A DNA stretch of 64,000 bases. Source: Adiantum capillus-veneris (Eukaryota > Streptophyta > Polypodiopsida > Polypodiales > Pteridaceae). A program made the position numbers and the translations under genes. The stretch is from assembly GCA_014529385.2 (NCBI GenBank), contig CM043953.1, positions 97,415,842 through 97,479,841 on the forward strand. The letters are read 5' to 3'. Positions 1 through 10,121 of the stretch are shown here, piece after piece. Every line of letters begins with the position of its first letter. Position 1 is the stretch's first letter. Under the pieces are notes generated by a model that was given only the letters and a program-made list of their open reading frames with translations, was not told where the DNA came from and did no database searches.

Positions 1-1130
1 CAAATTTGATGTTCAATCCTTTACTAATGATTCCACAACCTATCTATAGAGTACCAAAGCCTTTCTATAATAACTTTTCCTTCCCTAGAGACACCAAAGC
101 CTATGTATAGAGTACCAAAGCATTCTTGATAATCACCAAAGACTAATTGTGTAGTACCAAAATCTTTGTACATTACCAAACCTACTCTCTGTATAGTACC
201 AAAGCGCTGTTGATAATCACCAAAGCATTTTCAAAGTACCCATATGATACTCTTATGCATATAGTTCTACCATGAGTCAAAAGTACCAAAAGACTACCAA
301 ATCTGAGTTTTTGTTATATGGAAATTCCACAGTACCAAAGGTCTTTGTGTAGTACCCAATACTCTATAAAATACGCAATTTGGTACTCTCGTACATGCCA
401 ATGGCTATACATAGTATGAAAGCCTAATGGCAATACCAAATATAGAAATAATATATCTATAGAGTACCAAAGCCTCACTCTATTTTTCCAAAGCCTAATT
501 GTGTAGTACCAAATTCTTTGTGCAATACCAAACCTACTCCCTATATAGTACCAGATCATACTTGTTTATCTCCAAAGAATTTGCAAAGTACCCATATGGG
601 TACTCTTCAACATGGAGTTCTACTATGAGTCAAAAGCAGACGGACAATACCAAATCTGACATTTTTGTTTACGGAAATGGCGCTTAAAAGTACCAAAGGT
701 CTTTGTATTGTCCATAAGACCCTCTAAACTACCCAATTTGGTACTCTCGTACTTTCCATTGGTTGTACATAGTACCAAAAGCCTAACTTGATAGTCTCAA
801 ATATGGAAATATTATATCTATAGAATACCAAAGCCTCACTCAATTTTACCAAATCATAACTTTTGTGTAGCACCAAAGTTTTTGTGCACTACCAAACCTA
901 CTCCCTATATAGTACCAAAGCATTGTTTATCATCAAAGCATTTGTAAAGTACCCATATCGGTACTCTTTTGCATGCATAAAATTCTATTGTGAGTCAAAA
1001 CCAAAAGACAATACCAAATTTGAATTTTTGTTGTTTGGGAATGGTCTGATACTATACCAAATGTCTTTGTATAGTTCCAAAACGTTTTTTGTTTTGGTGC
1101 CATAGGTTGAGCTATACCAAATATTCAAGA
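1..1130. repeat. Three-copy ~360-bp tandem repeat rich in TACCAAA
   Basis: Three imperfect head-to-tail copies are visible. The anchor GTGTAG falls at 149, 501 and 865, giving spacings of 352 and 364 bp. Each copy repeats the same order of landmarks: the anchor, a run of ACCAAA words, a tract near CATATGGGTACTC, then CAATTTGGTACTC. Within the unit the word TACCAAA or AGTACCAAAG recurs every 15-40 bases, so there is a second level of repetition. Short reading frames at 499-687 and 863-1105 are similar to each other only because the DNA is repeated; I do not regard them as genes. The family is unknown to me. Confidence 0.85.
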
Positions 1131-1329
1131 AGGCTCACCCTACATTTTTCATGTCTCTTAGATGTTTTGAGGCAACAAAGCCATAATTTGTTCGGAAGTT
1201 GAAAGAGAGGTATACTTGCTACTGTGTATCCCATGTGCAAATGCTCTGTTTCAAAGATGCTTTCAATTAGATGCAGAAAAACAGGTTTGGGCATCACGAA
1301 AAAGGTCACCTTTGCACTTGCTCCATATG

Positions 1330-3125
1330 TTGTATAAGTGATGATACTACAGGAGAGTGTTTTGCAAACCAAGCAATATGTTAGCACATCGCTAGTATGT
1401 GGGAATCCATCATGTGCTCGAAGTCTCCAAATAGTAAATACCATGCCAAGAAATTCTTGATGGGGGATTGCTCCCAATGTGGTGTACGGAAGTTGACATT
1501 GTGTCCCAGTGAGATAGCAGAGGATAGCAGAAAGGTGTTGTGAATGTTTTTATGGATGCTGGAATGGGACAGACCGATGCAGGTGGGAGTGAGAAGAAGA
1601 GAAAGGACTTGATTGTGAAACAAATGAAAAGTGCATCTTTTCTTAGCTTGTTTTCAGCCCACCTCACAAGCTTTATCAAGCACAACCTTGTCTTTGACTG
1701 GCAAGCCCAACAATTCAAGGATTGTTTGCTCAAGTTTCCTAGCAATGTCATTGTATCAGTTATTAACTTTGCAGAGATTACTCTTTTAAAAATCAAAATG
1801 AGATACAATCAATGCATTGGTGGTCTACTCAAGTCACAATACTTATGCACATCACTTATGTAAGAAATGCAAGAGGTGGTGCTCAAAAGACACTATAGTT
1901 TTACATATCAGATGATAGGAAGCATGATATATTGTTTGTACGACACTATTTCATGCTTCATGAAAAGTGGCTAAAACAGCATGGACATCGTTTGAAGCAC
2001 CATTGAGTGTGGTCAAATGGTGCTGCTTGATAATTCAAATCCTTTAGACTGTACTATTTTGTGGCCAGGTACTATCAGATGACGGGCTTGCATATCATGC
2101 TTAACTTCTTAGCATCCGACCATGGAAAAGGAGAGCATGATGGGGCAGGGGTAGTCATCAAGATAACCTTGACACATGAGGAATTGAAACTAGATGGCTG
2201 GCCTATGAAGTGTGCGACTGATGTGGTCAACTTTTTGAATGCAACTTTTCAGCCAAGAGAACAGTCTCGCAGGTCTCATACACAGAGATTCTTCTATCGT
2301 ATTGGCACGGATGATGTGCAACACAATCTCCAGTGGGACTGGAAGCACATCGTGGGCTCCCTCTCATTTCATTGTGCTGATGGGTATTCAAAGGACAACT
2401 ATTGCACCGTATGCTTTCAAACTTTTTCATGCTTTTGTGATCCATGTATGAGTGATCTATGGAGAAGATGCAAAAATAGAATGCATATAGAAGAATGGAA
2501 ATATGTTTCCACTACCAGAGTCTCTAAATATAGCAAGGGACAACAAAGAGGATGATGGATATTCAAATTCTATGCCGAGTGTGAGCCAAGTTTCTTTCTT
2601 TCCATTGTATGAAGGATGTCCTAAAATGTTATGTGGAATGTTGTCCATTGGGGATAATGTTGTAGTGAAAGCAACTCAGTCTAAAGAGGACTTCTACCTT
2701 ATCAAATGCACAAAAGTGTTGTACGAGATAGTGAGAGCACAAAAGGATAAGTGGCATAACAATATTGTTAGAGGTGGGAAGGTTGTTGAAGGCTTCTACT
2801 ATAGCCAAGTGGAAGGAAAAGTCGATACATATAGAATATTGGATCAAACATTTCGAGTCATGATCTACTCACATCTTGTGAGGGCCATATGTTTCTTGAT
2901 GGAGCCTATTGCAGGAGTCCTTAATCAATTCAAGCTATCTACTAAAGTATATGAGAACATATACAATAGCATGCATATGATGATGATGAGAGAGATGGTT
3001 CATCCATGTTACTTGAAACACATTTCCAGAACCTTTTTCTCCTATCTAGGCAGAATACATCTTTTTCTCCTCACAATTTACTGTTTTTCTTGCTATTTTT
3101 CACTTCCTCTGTTCAATATTTGAGA
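1330..3125 (+). pseudogene. Broken transposase-like gene (SDD-HD / GKGEHDGAG family)
   Basis: Reading through several frames gives, in order: a Cys-rich segment with CGNPSC and GDCSQCG (about 1398-1494); a helical stretch containing KHNLVFDWQAQQF and a degraded DFAEN-type motif (1630-1790); an acidic DDRKHD motif (about 1909-1930); the hallmark HGKGEHDGAG (2121-2150); and a C-terminal segment with FYLIKCTKVLYE, GKVVEGFYY and YSHLVRAICFLM (2650-2900). I recall this order from an uncharacterised plant and invertebrate family thought to derive from DNA transposons. That assignment is from memory and not from a search. Frames change near 1500, 1870 and 2500, and there are stops between 1860 and 2060, so it cannot encode one protein as it stands. 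Introns could explain some of the breaks. The sequence sits between TACCAAA-rich patches. Confidence 0.55.
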
Positions 3126-3149
3126 TTTATGTACATTAACTATCAAGCT

Positions 3150-3640
3150 CTATACCAACTTGTCTCTAACCAGTACGAAAGTGATGACAAGCAGTAGAAA
3201 AATTTGGTACTGTAGGATTCTTTGCATAAGTTTATATACAACACTGCATTTGGTGCAAGACAATGGATCCAAGCTGCGACTATATATTTGCAACTTTAGG
3301 GTTTCAAATACAAGTGATGCATAAGTAGGGTCTCCAATACCTGATAGACAACATGGCTCACTACCAGCATGAAGTGAACAGTGCCAAATTCTTAAGAAAA
3401 TTTGGTCTTGGATAGCACCAAGTTTGGTAATGGATAGCTCCAAATTTGGCTCTGTTCTTACACCAAATTTGGTACTGTTCAAGAACCAAATTTTGTAGAT
3501 TTCTACCATTGTAATAACACCAATGTTAGGGATTTCAAAAAATATGATTTTAGACTACAAACTACTAGACAACACAAGAAAAGACACTAGAGATCAAGAT
3601 CCCAAGATAGTGTACCAAAAAAGTGGTTTTCCATTATATA
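3150..3640. repeat. TACCAAA/TTTGGTA-rich patch
   Basis: ACCAAATTTGGTACTG and close variants recur in both orientations between about 3400 and 3500, with weaker words to 3640. The motif is the same as in the 1-1130 tandem array, but no long unit is repeated here. No gene was recognised in this stretch. Confidence 0.6.
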
Positions 3641-3739
3641 ATATACGACTTGATACAAAATTTCACCAAGTACAACAGTTCAAGAATCTCCTAGGTTAGG
3701 GGGATCAAATCTGTAAGAGTAACCCTCCATCTGTATGAA

Positions 3740-4560
3740 TCAATCATCAACATACCCAGAAATATCATCTTTTATGTCAAAGATAGGGTTTTTGCAAGTG
3801 TACGTTGTTGGGTACCGATCGCGTATCCATCCAAGCAACCACGACAAAATGAGGTGCGCGAAGTAAAAAGGGTGTTTTTTTCCTACCACAATAGGGTAGT
3901 ATGATCTGATTGCAAGATAGTTCTTGTAGTTACTTTTTAGTGTCTTGTATCGACAATCATCCACCAAAATTGTGTTGCTAGCATCAAAATCCTGGTGCCT
4001 TGCCCACATCATCCGTAGGTTGTTTAGGAAAAAAGGAATGTATCCCACCACTTTGGGCATGTGTGGCACCTCTGGCATACTTTGCTACTAGGTCTCACAG
4101 TCTTCTTGGTGGAGTATATCTACTATGCCAAAGAGGAGGTTAGAAGTATGCGTAACTTAACATCTGAAACACTCGAGGATTACATGAGTTACCTGGAAAG
4201 TACTTCTGCCTCACATGTTGGGGAAAGCAAGCGTTCAACATATCTAACACCTTTTTCCTTCTACAGCAGGAGCACAAATTTATTTTGTCTTTCTTTTTAA
4301 GAGTTAGTATGAACTCTTGAGCATCTGACCTTACAAGAAAAAACAACGAGCTATTGTGTCTGACGATCCGTGGTTGGAGCTTCTTGTCCAAAACCCAAAG
4401 GCCTCCTAGAAGTTTGTGGCACCTTGTCAATAACACCCCATAAAGATCAAGCACAATTAGCCGCCCGATTTTAGCAGCCACATCAGATGCAAGCGTTGTG
4501 TTTGTCGAAGGCTCATCTAGACACCAAGAGTTTACTACAATACCAACAGTCCATATGAGT
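3740..4560 (-). pseudogene. FCP1/NIF-type (HAD) phosphatase-like gene remnant
   Basis: The minus strand encodes RLIVLDLYGVLL (near 4460) followed by VRSDAQEFILTLKK. After a frame change near 4140 come FGIVDILHQEDCE, FLNNLRMMWARHQDF and FDASNTILVDDCRYKTLKSN (3740-4140). These match the order of the NLI-interacting-factor/FCP1 phosphatase domain: motif I DxDx(T/V), the R-P-x-x-x-x-FL segment, and the late NT-(I/L)-L-(V/I)-DD motif. FCP-type enzymes remove phosphate from Ser/Thr, classically on the RNA polymerase II tail. In motif I the second Asp is a Tyr (DLYG), so catalysis is doubtful; some plant paralogues are known to vary here. The frame upstream of the Met at 4481 stays open to about 4560. 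Two stops and one frame change indicate a pseudogene unless introns are missed. Confidence 0.6.
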
Positions 4561-4599
4561 GGATGAAATTAGATAGTGCAATCATCATATCATAAAAAG

Positions 4600-4745
4600 A
4601 AAATTGGTATGACACCAAAAACTACCAAATTTGGTACTCAATACTTTCAATTTGGTACTGTATTGTGCAATATTTAGTTTGGAAATGGTACTCAATAGTA
4701 CACCACTTTGGTACTGTATTGTGCAATACTTAGTTTGGAAATGAA
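4600..4745. repeat. TTTGGTACTG direct repeats, 56-bp period
   Basis: TTTGGTACTGTATTGTGCAA followed by a TTTAGTTTGGAAATG-like tail occurs at 4651 and again at 4707, a spacing of 56 bp. It is preceded by ACCAAATTTGGTACTC. It belongs to the same motif class as the other TACCAAA patches. Confidence 0.7.
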
Positions 4746-4889
4746 TAGTAACATTGTGAGCACACTTACAAGATGACCAAACCATGGTATTATAGAGAGA
4801 ACAACAGATGAAAGACAGAGGCCAAAAGTTGAATTGATTCTGTGAAATGAAAAGCACATTGTGCAAAGTACATTTGCATGACAGAAGGG

Positions 4890-5830
4890 CTACAATTTGC
4901 ATGCACAAGTCAACTGGTCATGGAAACGATTGTACTTCTTTCTTTGCACACAAAAAAGATCTGATAGTGTCACCAAATCAGAAGAATTACATGTTGGATT
5001 TTGTATAGTATCACCAACCGCTGGATCCACACCCCCATCAATGCTGTCCACTTTTGCATCCTCTACTGCCACTTCCTCCTTGGAATTATCAGCCCCATCC
5101 TTGTTCTTTGCTTTGCCTGCCTTTCCCCTTTCTGCCTGTTCCCCTTTCCTGGCATGCGTCCCTTTCCCTTTCTTGGCATCATCCACCCCTTTCCCCTCCT
5201 TGGCATCCAACCCCATCTTGTCGTCCCCTTAACCCCCCTTCTAGGCTTCCAACCCCTTCTTTGCCTCCCCCTCATCCTCCTTGGCCTCCACCCCATGCTT
5301 GGTCTCTTCCCCTGCCTCGTTAGGTTCTTCCACCCCTTTTTTTCTGTTGCACCTTCCCCTTGCATATTCTCATCCTTGCTAGTGATATGATCTTCAGACA
5401 TCGTATTAGCAGCATCTAGTCTAGCAAAATCCATCTCTACTCCATGAGGGAATTTACCTCCCGCATTATCTTTGTTCTCCTTAACATCATTGTCGTCACA
5501 ATAACTGTTTCCTTCACTGTCCCCCATGGTATCACATTGCTGCCCTTCTCATTATCTTTCCCTTCCACACTACCATACTTTAAATCATGGAGAACATCCC
5601 CTATCTCTTTAGTAACCTCATCCTCCTCACATATACGACTTACAACAGACTTTGTGGCACCCTGTCCATCCTTGACCGCCTCTCCATTTCTTCCATTGGT
5701 CCCAGCCACTCCATCATCCTCCCCCTTTGAAAAAACAGTAAAAGACAGCATGTACTTATAAACAACCTCACATTCAGTGAAAGTAAGCATATGATTTTCA
5801 AAACATGCACATACTTACTCTTCACAAGAT
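4890..5830 (-). pseudogene. Lys/Glu/Gly-rich low-complexity coding region, upstream of the phosphatase remnant
   Basis: On the minus strand, overlapping frames encode a strongly charged, low-complexity protein. It has an acidic part (GDVLHDLKYGSVEGKDNEKG, 5437-5790; SYCDDNDVKENKDNAGG, near 5490), then repeated Lys-Gly-Lys-rich units such as AKEGKGVDDAKKGKG (4890-5216). The open frame shifts at least twice (near 5500 and 5220). The plus strand of this stretch is C/T-rich, which produces Pro-rich shadow frames. Its strand and position suggest a disordered N-terminal region of the same gene as the phosphatase-like remnant at 3740-4560; that link is inferred. No folded domain is recognisable. Confidence 0.4.
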
Positions 5831-5854
5831 GATGCCCAATGACCTAGGACTTTT

Positions 5855-6195
5855 CCACCTCTGGGATCACCATAGTACAACCAAGTTTGGCACAATGATC
5901 CCTGCTTTGTAGCAAAGCACTGAAGCAAAGGGGGTGATACTTATGTCAGCACTCAAGGATAAAGGTTCCAACAACCCCTGCGGACTCAAACAAATCACCA
6001 CATGCAACAGACATGCCAAACACGTGGGTCATACCCACTGAATCAACAACGTGGGACCTAGGATATAACATGAATCTCTTCCCAAGCCCAACATCAGCAA
6101 TCATCTACTTCACAAAGAGGGTGTGGACTTGTGCTTCCTTCCATGTTGCCTCCAGCATATCATACTCAGCTTGTTGCCAAATAGCATCAAAGGGG
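5855..6195 (-). pseudogene. Zinc-finger-like (RING-type spacing) remnant
   Basis: Minus-strand translation gives TWKEAQVHTLFVKQM, RFMLYPRSHVVDSVGMTHVF, SVACGDLFESAGVVG, then C-x-H-x-x-x-HPLCF and CAKLGC. The Cys/His spacing (C...C-x-H...H-x-x-C...C-x4-C) looks like a RING or PHD-like metal-binding module. One TGA replaces an expected Trp between the C and H of the C-x-H. A similar Cys/His module is encoded on the plus strand at about 23,000. It may belong upstream of the charged region at 4890-5830. Function is unknown. Confidence 0.4.
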
Positions 6196-7270
6196 ATACC
6201 AGATTAGTACGAAAAGCTACCAGTTAGTACCAAAAGCAGTCCTCAAGGGATCATACTAATAAGTAGTACCAAAACTACCAAGTCATTGAAATGACACAAG
6301 ACACTACCAAAATTAGGACCAAATCAGAACCATGAGCTATCAATTAGTAGTTGAAACATAAGCAGGGAAAACAAAACCGTAACAGTCACCAAACAGTGTT
6401 GTCACAAGCTACCATAACTACCTAAAACTACCAATACCACCAAAACACCATTGAAAGAAAGCAACCATAAACCACCAAAGGGGGAACATAATTCTACCAA
6501 AAGATTTTAGTTAGTACCAAAAGCTCCTCAAGGCATCTACCAAATAGTACCAAAAAACTACCAAAATGACAAAGTCATCAATCCCAGAAGACAGCCATGT
6601 ACTAAGAATTGAACCAATTCAGAATCATGAGCTACCAATTAGTACCAAAAGCGTTATGAGTACACCCAAGACAGATATAAATCATTCAAACATAACCAAA
6701 AATACCAAAAAAAACTTGTTAGATCCATGCCATAAACTACCAAAGCGTAACCAAAAACTACCAAAACCATACAGTAAGGGTTTAGTGGTACTAGCAGCAC
6801 ATTCAAAACTACCAAAACTCTCAAAACAACAAAATTACCAGACTACCAAACGTCTAATAACAACATGATAGAAGATACAAAAACAAGAAAGTAGAGCCAT
6901 AAAGACCCAAAAGATACCGGTATGAATAGAAACTACCAAAATAGCATAGAGAAAATTTTAAAAATTTACTTGAAGCTATCAATCTACCTAAAATATGCAA
7001 CTACCATACAGAAGCAAGAGGACCAGACATTGACAAAACTAACAAAGCAATATTTAAAGATACCCAAAAATACCAAGATCTTTCACGAATATGACAAACT
7101 ACCAAAGGATGTCAAAACTCCCAGACCTACCAGAATCTACCAATACTGAGAAAATAAATTGAAGTACTAAAAACTGCCATAAACCACCAAGTGTATTAGA
7201 ACTACCAAGGCACCATCAAATATAAGTTATTAGAAAGCTTCCAAAAATACCAGAACCAGTTTCTCAAGGT
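6196..7270. repeat. TACCAAA-rich low-complexity array
   Basis: More than 1 kb is dominated by ACCAAA, TACCAAAA and ACTACC words on the plus strand, spaced irregularly at about 8-25 bases. There is little of the inverted TTTGGTA form. Frames such as 6566-6868 consist mostly of Pro-Lys/Thr-Lys words produced by the repeat and are not credible genes. No long-period unit is obvious by eye. Confidence 0.7.
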
Positions 7271-7499
7271 ATGGATGTCAAGAATTACTTGTTGGACATA
7301 AGCTTCCTTCTCAAGATTCTTCATGTCCTCATTGTTTCCAATCCGGTGACGCATGCGTCAACTAGCTCCCAAACAGGGATTCAATATTTACGTAAGTAAC
7401 ACAAATTTTGTGTGATCACAAGGTCTTATTGACATAGTTACATAATCACACTTAACATTATCACAAAGAAGCAGGTTTAGGGTAACATGGAAACCCACT
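7271..7499. other. No feature recognised
   Basis: Unique-looking AT-rich sequence. A short minus-strand stretch near 7290-7380 could be decayed coding DNA, but nothing is identifiable. Confidence 0.4.
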
Positions 7500-7626
7500 A
7501 AAAACCTACCGGGTTTTGAAGTTTTCCTTGCGAGCCCGCCATGAAAATTAAGAAGCCCGGTGGGGCCGCAGAACTATATATATAGGGCCCTGATCGAGCC
7601 CGTTGGGTGTTTTTCTTGAGCCATCT

Positions 7627-7706
<80 letters not shown>

Positions 7707-8060
7707 TGACGACCGCCTTTGGAGGTATGTCGAGAGGAGAGAGAGGGTCGTGTGTGAGCGTGATCTGTGTTGCATTACATGGCAGTAGCGGAGTACCTAA
7801 CCACACCACCCGGGTATGTGTTGTGTGTATGTGTTGTGTGGTAGCGTGCCTTTTGTTGTATTGCACGACAGTCATAAGGTACCTTACCACACAATGGGAG
7901 TGTGTGAGTAAGCTTTTCTACGGAACAATGGTTACCCCACAGGGGAATCACCGTCGAAGGATTCACTTGCGAGTAGGAAACTTTGATAAAACCCCTATAT
8001 ATAGCTCATATTAGGGAATATCACCCCCCTTTCTACTCTTATTGTAATGTACCCAACATT
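7500..8060 (+). mobile_element. LTR-like remnant with TATA box and GA microsatellite
   Basis: The stretch has the make-up of an LTR promoter and leader: a TATATATATAG box near 7576-7587, a long GA tract downstream, a GC-richer transcribed-looking segment, and an AATAAAAGTATTTC polyadenylation-like signal near 8064. There is no matching partner LTR in the window and no identified target-site duplication, so the family and borders are unknown. Confidence 0.35.
7630..7704. repeat. (GA)n microsatellite
   Basis: An uninterrupted GA dinucleotide run of about 75 bases. It yields spurious Arg-Glu or Leu-Ser proteins on the two strands. Confidence 0.97.
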
Positions 8061-8690
8061 TTTCAATAAAAGTATTTCATTTACTTTGAAAATATTTAAG
8101 GTTCACATTTAAGTCTTAAAGCATTTCAATGGAATGATCGGATCAAAACTCGAACTTGAGAACTATTAATTAGGACCCTTATTTACTTGAAAACAATAAG
8201 GTTGGTGGGAAACTTAAGCCTCAAGATTGTATCAAGAGATAAGAGTTGACTCTTGGGAAAGAAGGAGCAATTTTAGGAAAGGAGGAGTATTTTTAGGAAA
8301 GAAAAAGGAGGGAGTTAAGTTTAGAGTTGTAGCCCAAGCTTCTTCTAAAATTGGAGAACCAAAATTGTGCATCGAAATCCGTGTCCGCAAAAAAAAAATT
8401 TAAAAAATTAAAAATTGGGGAGCCGCGAACGTACGTGAACTTATCCCTCTATTCTTAGCTGGCCTTGAGAGCCTATATAAAGATCCCTCTCCCCTCACTA
8501 TGAAGAGATAGACATACACTCTTAGAAGCGGAAGCTCTCTTGCCTTGATGTCGAATTACCTTCTCTCCCTCAACCTCTCTCCCTTGAGCTCTTACCTTCA
8601 AGCCATCTCCATCTCCGAGTCTTTCTCTACCATCGTCGTGATTCCCTTGGAATTCTGGAGTTCTCTTCTCTCTTTCCCTCTTCTCTAGAT
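8061..8690 (+). mobile_element. LTR-like promoter segment related to 25.7-26.2 kb
   Basis: From about 8250 to 8640 this aligns by eye with 25,760-26,160. Shared landmarks in the same order are AGAGTTGAC, a GGAAAG purine tract, CCAAGCTTCTT, an A-rich run, CGAACGT...GCGAAC or CGTGAAC, GAGAGCCTATATAAAGA, ACACTCT and GAAGCTCTCTTGC...TTGATGTC. The shared TATA box and leader mark an LTR family. No target-site duplication was found for this copy. Its right edge abuts the GC-rich TRIM-like segment at 8690. Confidence 0.55.
8474..8480 (+). promoter_or_regulatory. TATA box of LTR-like segment
   Basis: TATATAA inside GAGAGCCTATATAAAGA, conserved with the copy at 26,002. The conserved context makes it a credible pol II promoter of the LTR family. 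Confidence 0.6.
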
Positions 8691-9156
8691 CGATATGATG
8701 GCATCACGCAGGGGTTTGGAGTACTTGGGGCGGACGATGCAAAGCTTGAGGGGCTTCGGCCCTGTGTCGAAAAACTCCACGCAGGCCCTTGCCTCCAACA
8801 AGCCCGCACGCCGGCCGTTTGGTGCTCCTGCACCCGACAGCTCTCCCTTGCCAATCTCGTGTTCCCACGGCTTTGTCTTTGTCAACCTCCTTAGCAAGGG
8901 GTGATCCCCACTGTGTTGGACCCCGACATGCAAGCCTTGTGTGGCTAGAAAGCACCATGCCTTCCCCTTTCCCAAAAATAGGCACTTAGCTCTGATACTA
9001 GTGAGACAAGGGAAGCTAAAGCCTGAGAGTCCACTACCCAGCCACCCATTATATAGCAAATCCCCTGGACCTTTGCCCTAGTTGGATTGCCCATTCCACA
9101 CCGCCTAGCCCGGCCCTGCCCTTGTCTAGTCCGGCCTTCTTTCCGGTGTCCTGACA
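8690..9156 (-). mobile_element. Small-LTR (TRIM-like) retroelement end with Met-tRNA primer site
   Basis: On the minus strand a ~155-bp segment (9156 to 9002) starts TGTCAGGACACCGG and ends CTTCCCTTGTCTCA, so it has TG...CA ends. It contains TATATAATGGG. After a short CTA gap comes GTATCAGAGC (plus 8989-8998), the 3'-complement of initiator Met tRNA used as a primer-binding site by many plant LTR elements. This is followed by about 300 bp of GC-rich internal sequence. A 155-bp LTR fits a TRIM-type element. The second LTR is not present, so the element is truncated at about 8690. The GC content is clearly above its surroundings. Confidence 0.5.
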
Positions 9157-9289
9157 TTATTTTTAAAGAAAATCGTGATAACGTGCAAAATATAACCCAG
9201 GTATTTTGTTCTATCAAAAAATATTGAATTGTTTTGGATTTTTAACATGTTTTGTTAGATCTGGACAATTTTATTAGGAGTGACCTATT

Positions 9290-9741
9290 CATTAGGAAAA
9301 ATTTGGACTCACAAAGGGGCCCTTTCAGGAGTTTGACTTTACCTCTCTCTACCAAAACCGGCGCATGGATAAATTTTTGCAAACAAACTCCAAAGCTGGC
9401 GGAGATTTGACAGTTAGAATGTCCTCTTCAAGATCTATCTATTGATATATAGCATGCCATGAGATTCCTCATAGTTTAGAAGATTCTTTTTTTGATTCAC
9501 TTAGGTTCCGACAGAGTTGTCACATCATAGGTGAATCAAAAAAAGAATCTTCTAAAATATGAGGAATCTCATGGCGTGCTATATATCAGTAGATAGAGTT
9601 TGAAGAGGACATTCTAACTGTCAAACCTCCACCAACTTTGGAGTTTGTTTGCAAAAATTTATCCATGCGTCCGTTTTGGTAGAGAGAGGTAAAGTCAAAC
9701 TCCTTAAAGAGTCCCTTTGTGAGTCCAAATTTTGCCTAATG
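9290..9741. mobile_element. Foldback MITE, copy 1
   Basis: A 452-bp near-complete inverted repeat. It starts CATTAGGAAAAATTTGGAC and ends with the complement GTCCAAATTTTGCCTAATG. The two arms pair almost to the centre, with a spacer around TTCCGACAGAGTTGTCAC. There is no coding capacity. Copies 2 (59,493) and 3 (60,175) share the whole structure. The target-site duplication is not clear, so the superfamily is open. The strand is arbitrary because the element is a hairpin. Confidence 0.9.
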
Positions 9742-9744
9742 GTT

Positions 9745-10121
9745 ATTGCATTTTACACGAGTAAACATACCATTTTAAAGCCAAAATGATTATCAACCTG
9801 TATAAATGTAATCTTGCACAATTTTTTGAAGTCTTTAAGTCAGTGTATGCTTTGTTTGAACATGTGAGAGTGCACGGTAAAAAGATATAAATTAAAAATT
9901 CACAATATGCTGAAATGTTTCACATTTTTAACATGTATTGGTTGTGGATGAAGTACTTATAGACTACTTGTTTGCTCTGCATTTAACACATATAAACATT
10001 GCATTTTAAAGTGAAATTTGTTTCCAAAGTTTATCAATATATTCGTGCACATTCATTAAAGTCTTCAAGTCATGGTTATGGTTTGTCTAAACTAGTGTGA
10101 CAGTGTTATTGCAATGTGCAG
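9745..10121 (+). repeat. Internally duplicated intron-like segment
   Basis: Two diverged direct copies about 230 bp apart begin GCATTTTACACGAGTAAAC (near 9748) and GCATTTAACACATATAAAC (near 9979). They share ATTAAAGTCTTCAAGTCA-like and GTGTGACAGTG-like words. The stretch is T-rich and ends in a splice-acceptor-like TGTGCAG at 10,121, just before decayed coding sequence. It reads as an intron or flank of the following pseudogene with a tandem duplication. Confidence 0.5.

Noticed and set aside
1112-1808. Overlapping minus-strand frames at 1.1-1.8 kb
   Set aside because: The plus strand carries ordered transposase-like motifs in the same place; the minus frames show none.
5001-5390. Pro/Leu-rich plus-strand proteins at 5.0-5.4 kb
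   Set aside because: They are shadows of the minus-strand Lys/Glu/Gly-rich coding region.
7603-7890. Arg-Glu and Leu-Ser repeat proteins around 7.6-7.9 kb
   Set aside because: They are translations of the GA microsatellite in different frames.
8695-8904. 69-codon ORF with a mitochondrial-presequence-like start (MASRRGLEYLGRTMQSLRGF)
   Set aside because: It lies in the GC-rich interior of a candidate TRIM, has no downstream mature protein and overlaps equally long minus-strand frames. It could be captured host DNA but cannot be supported as a gene.
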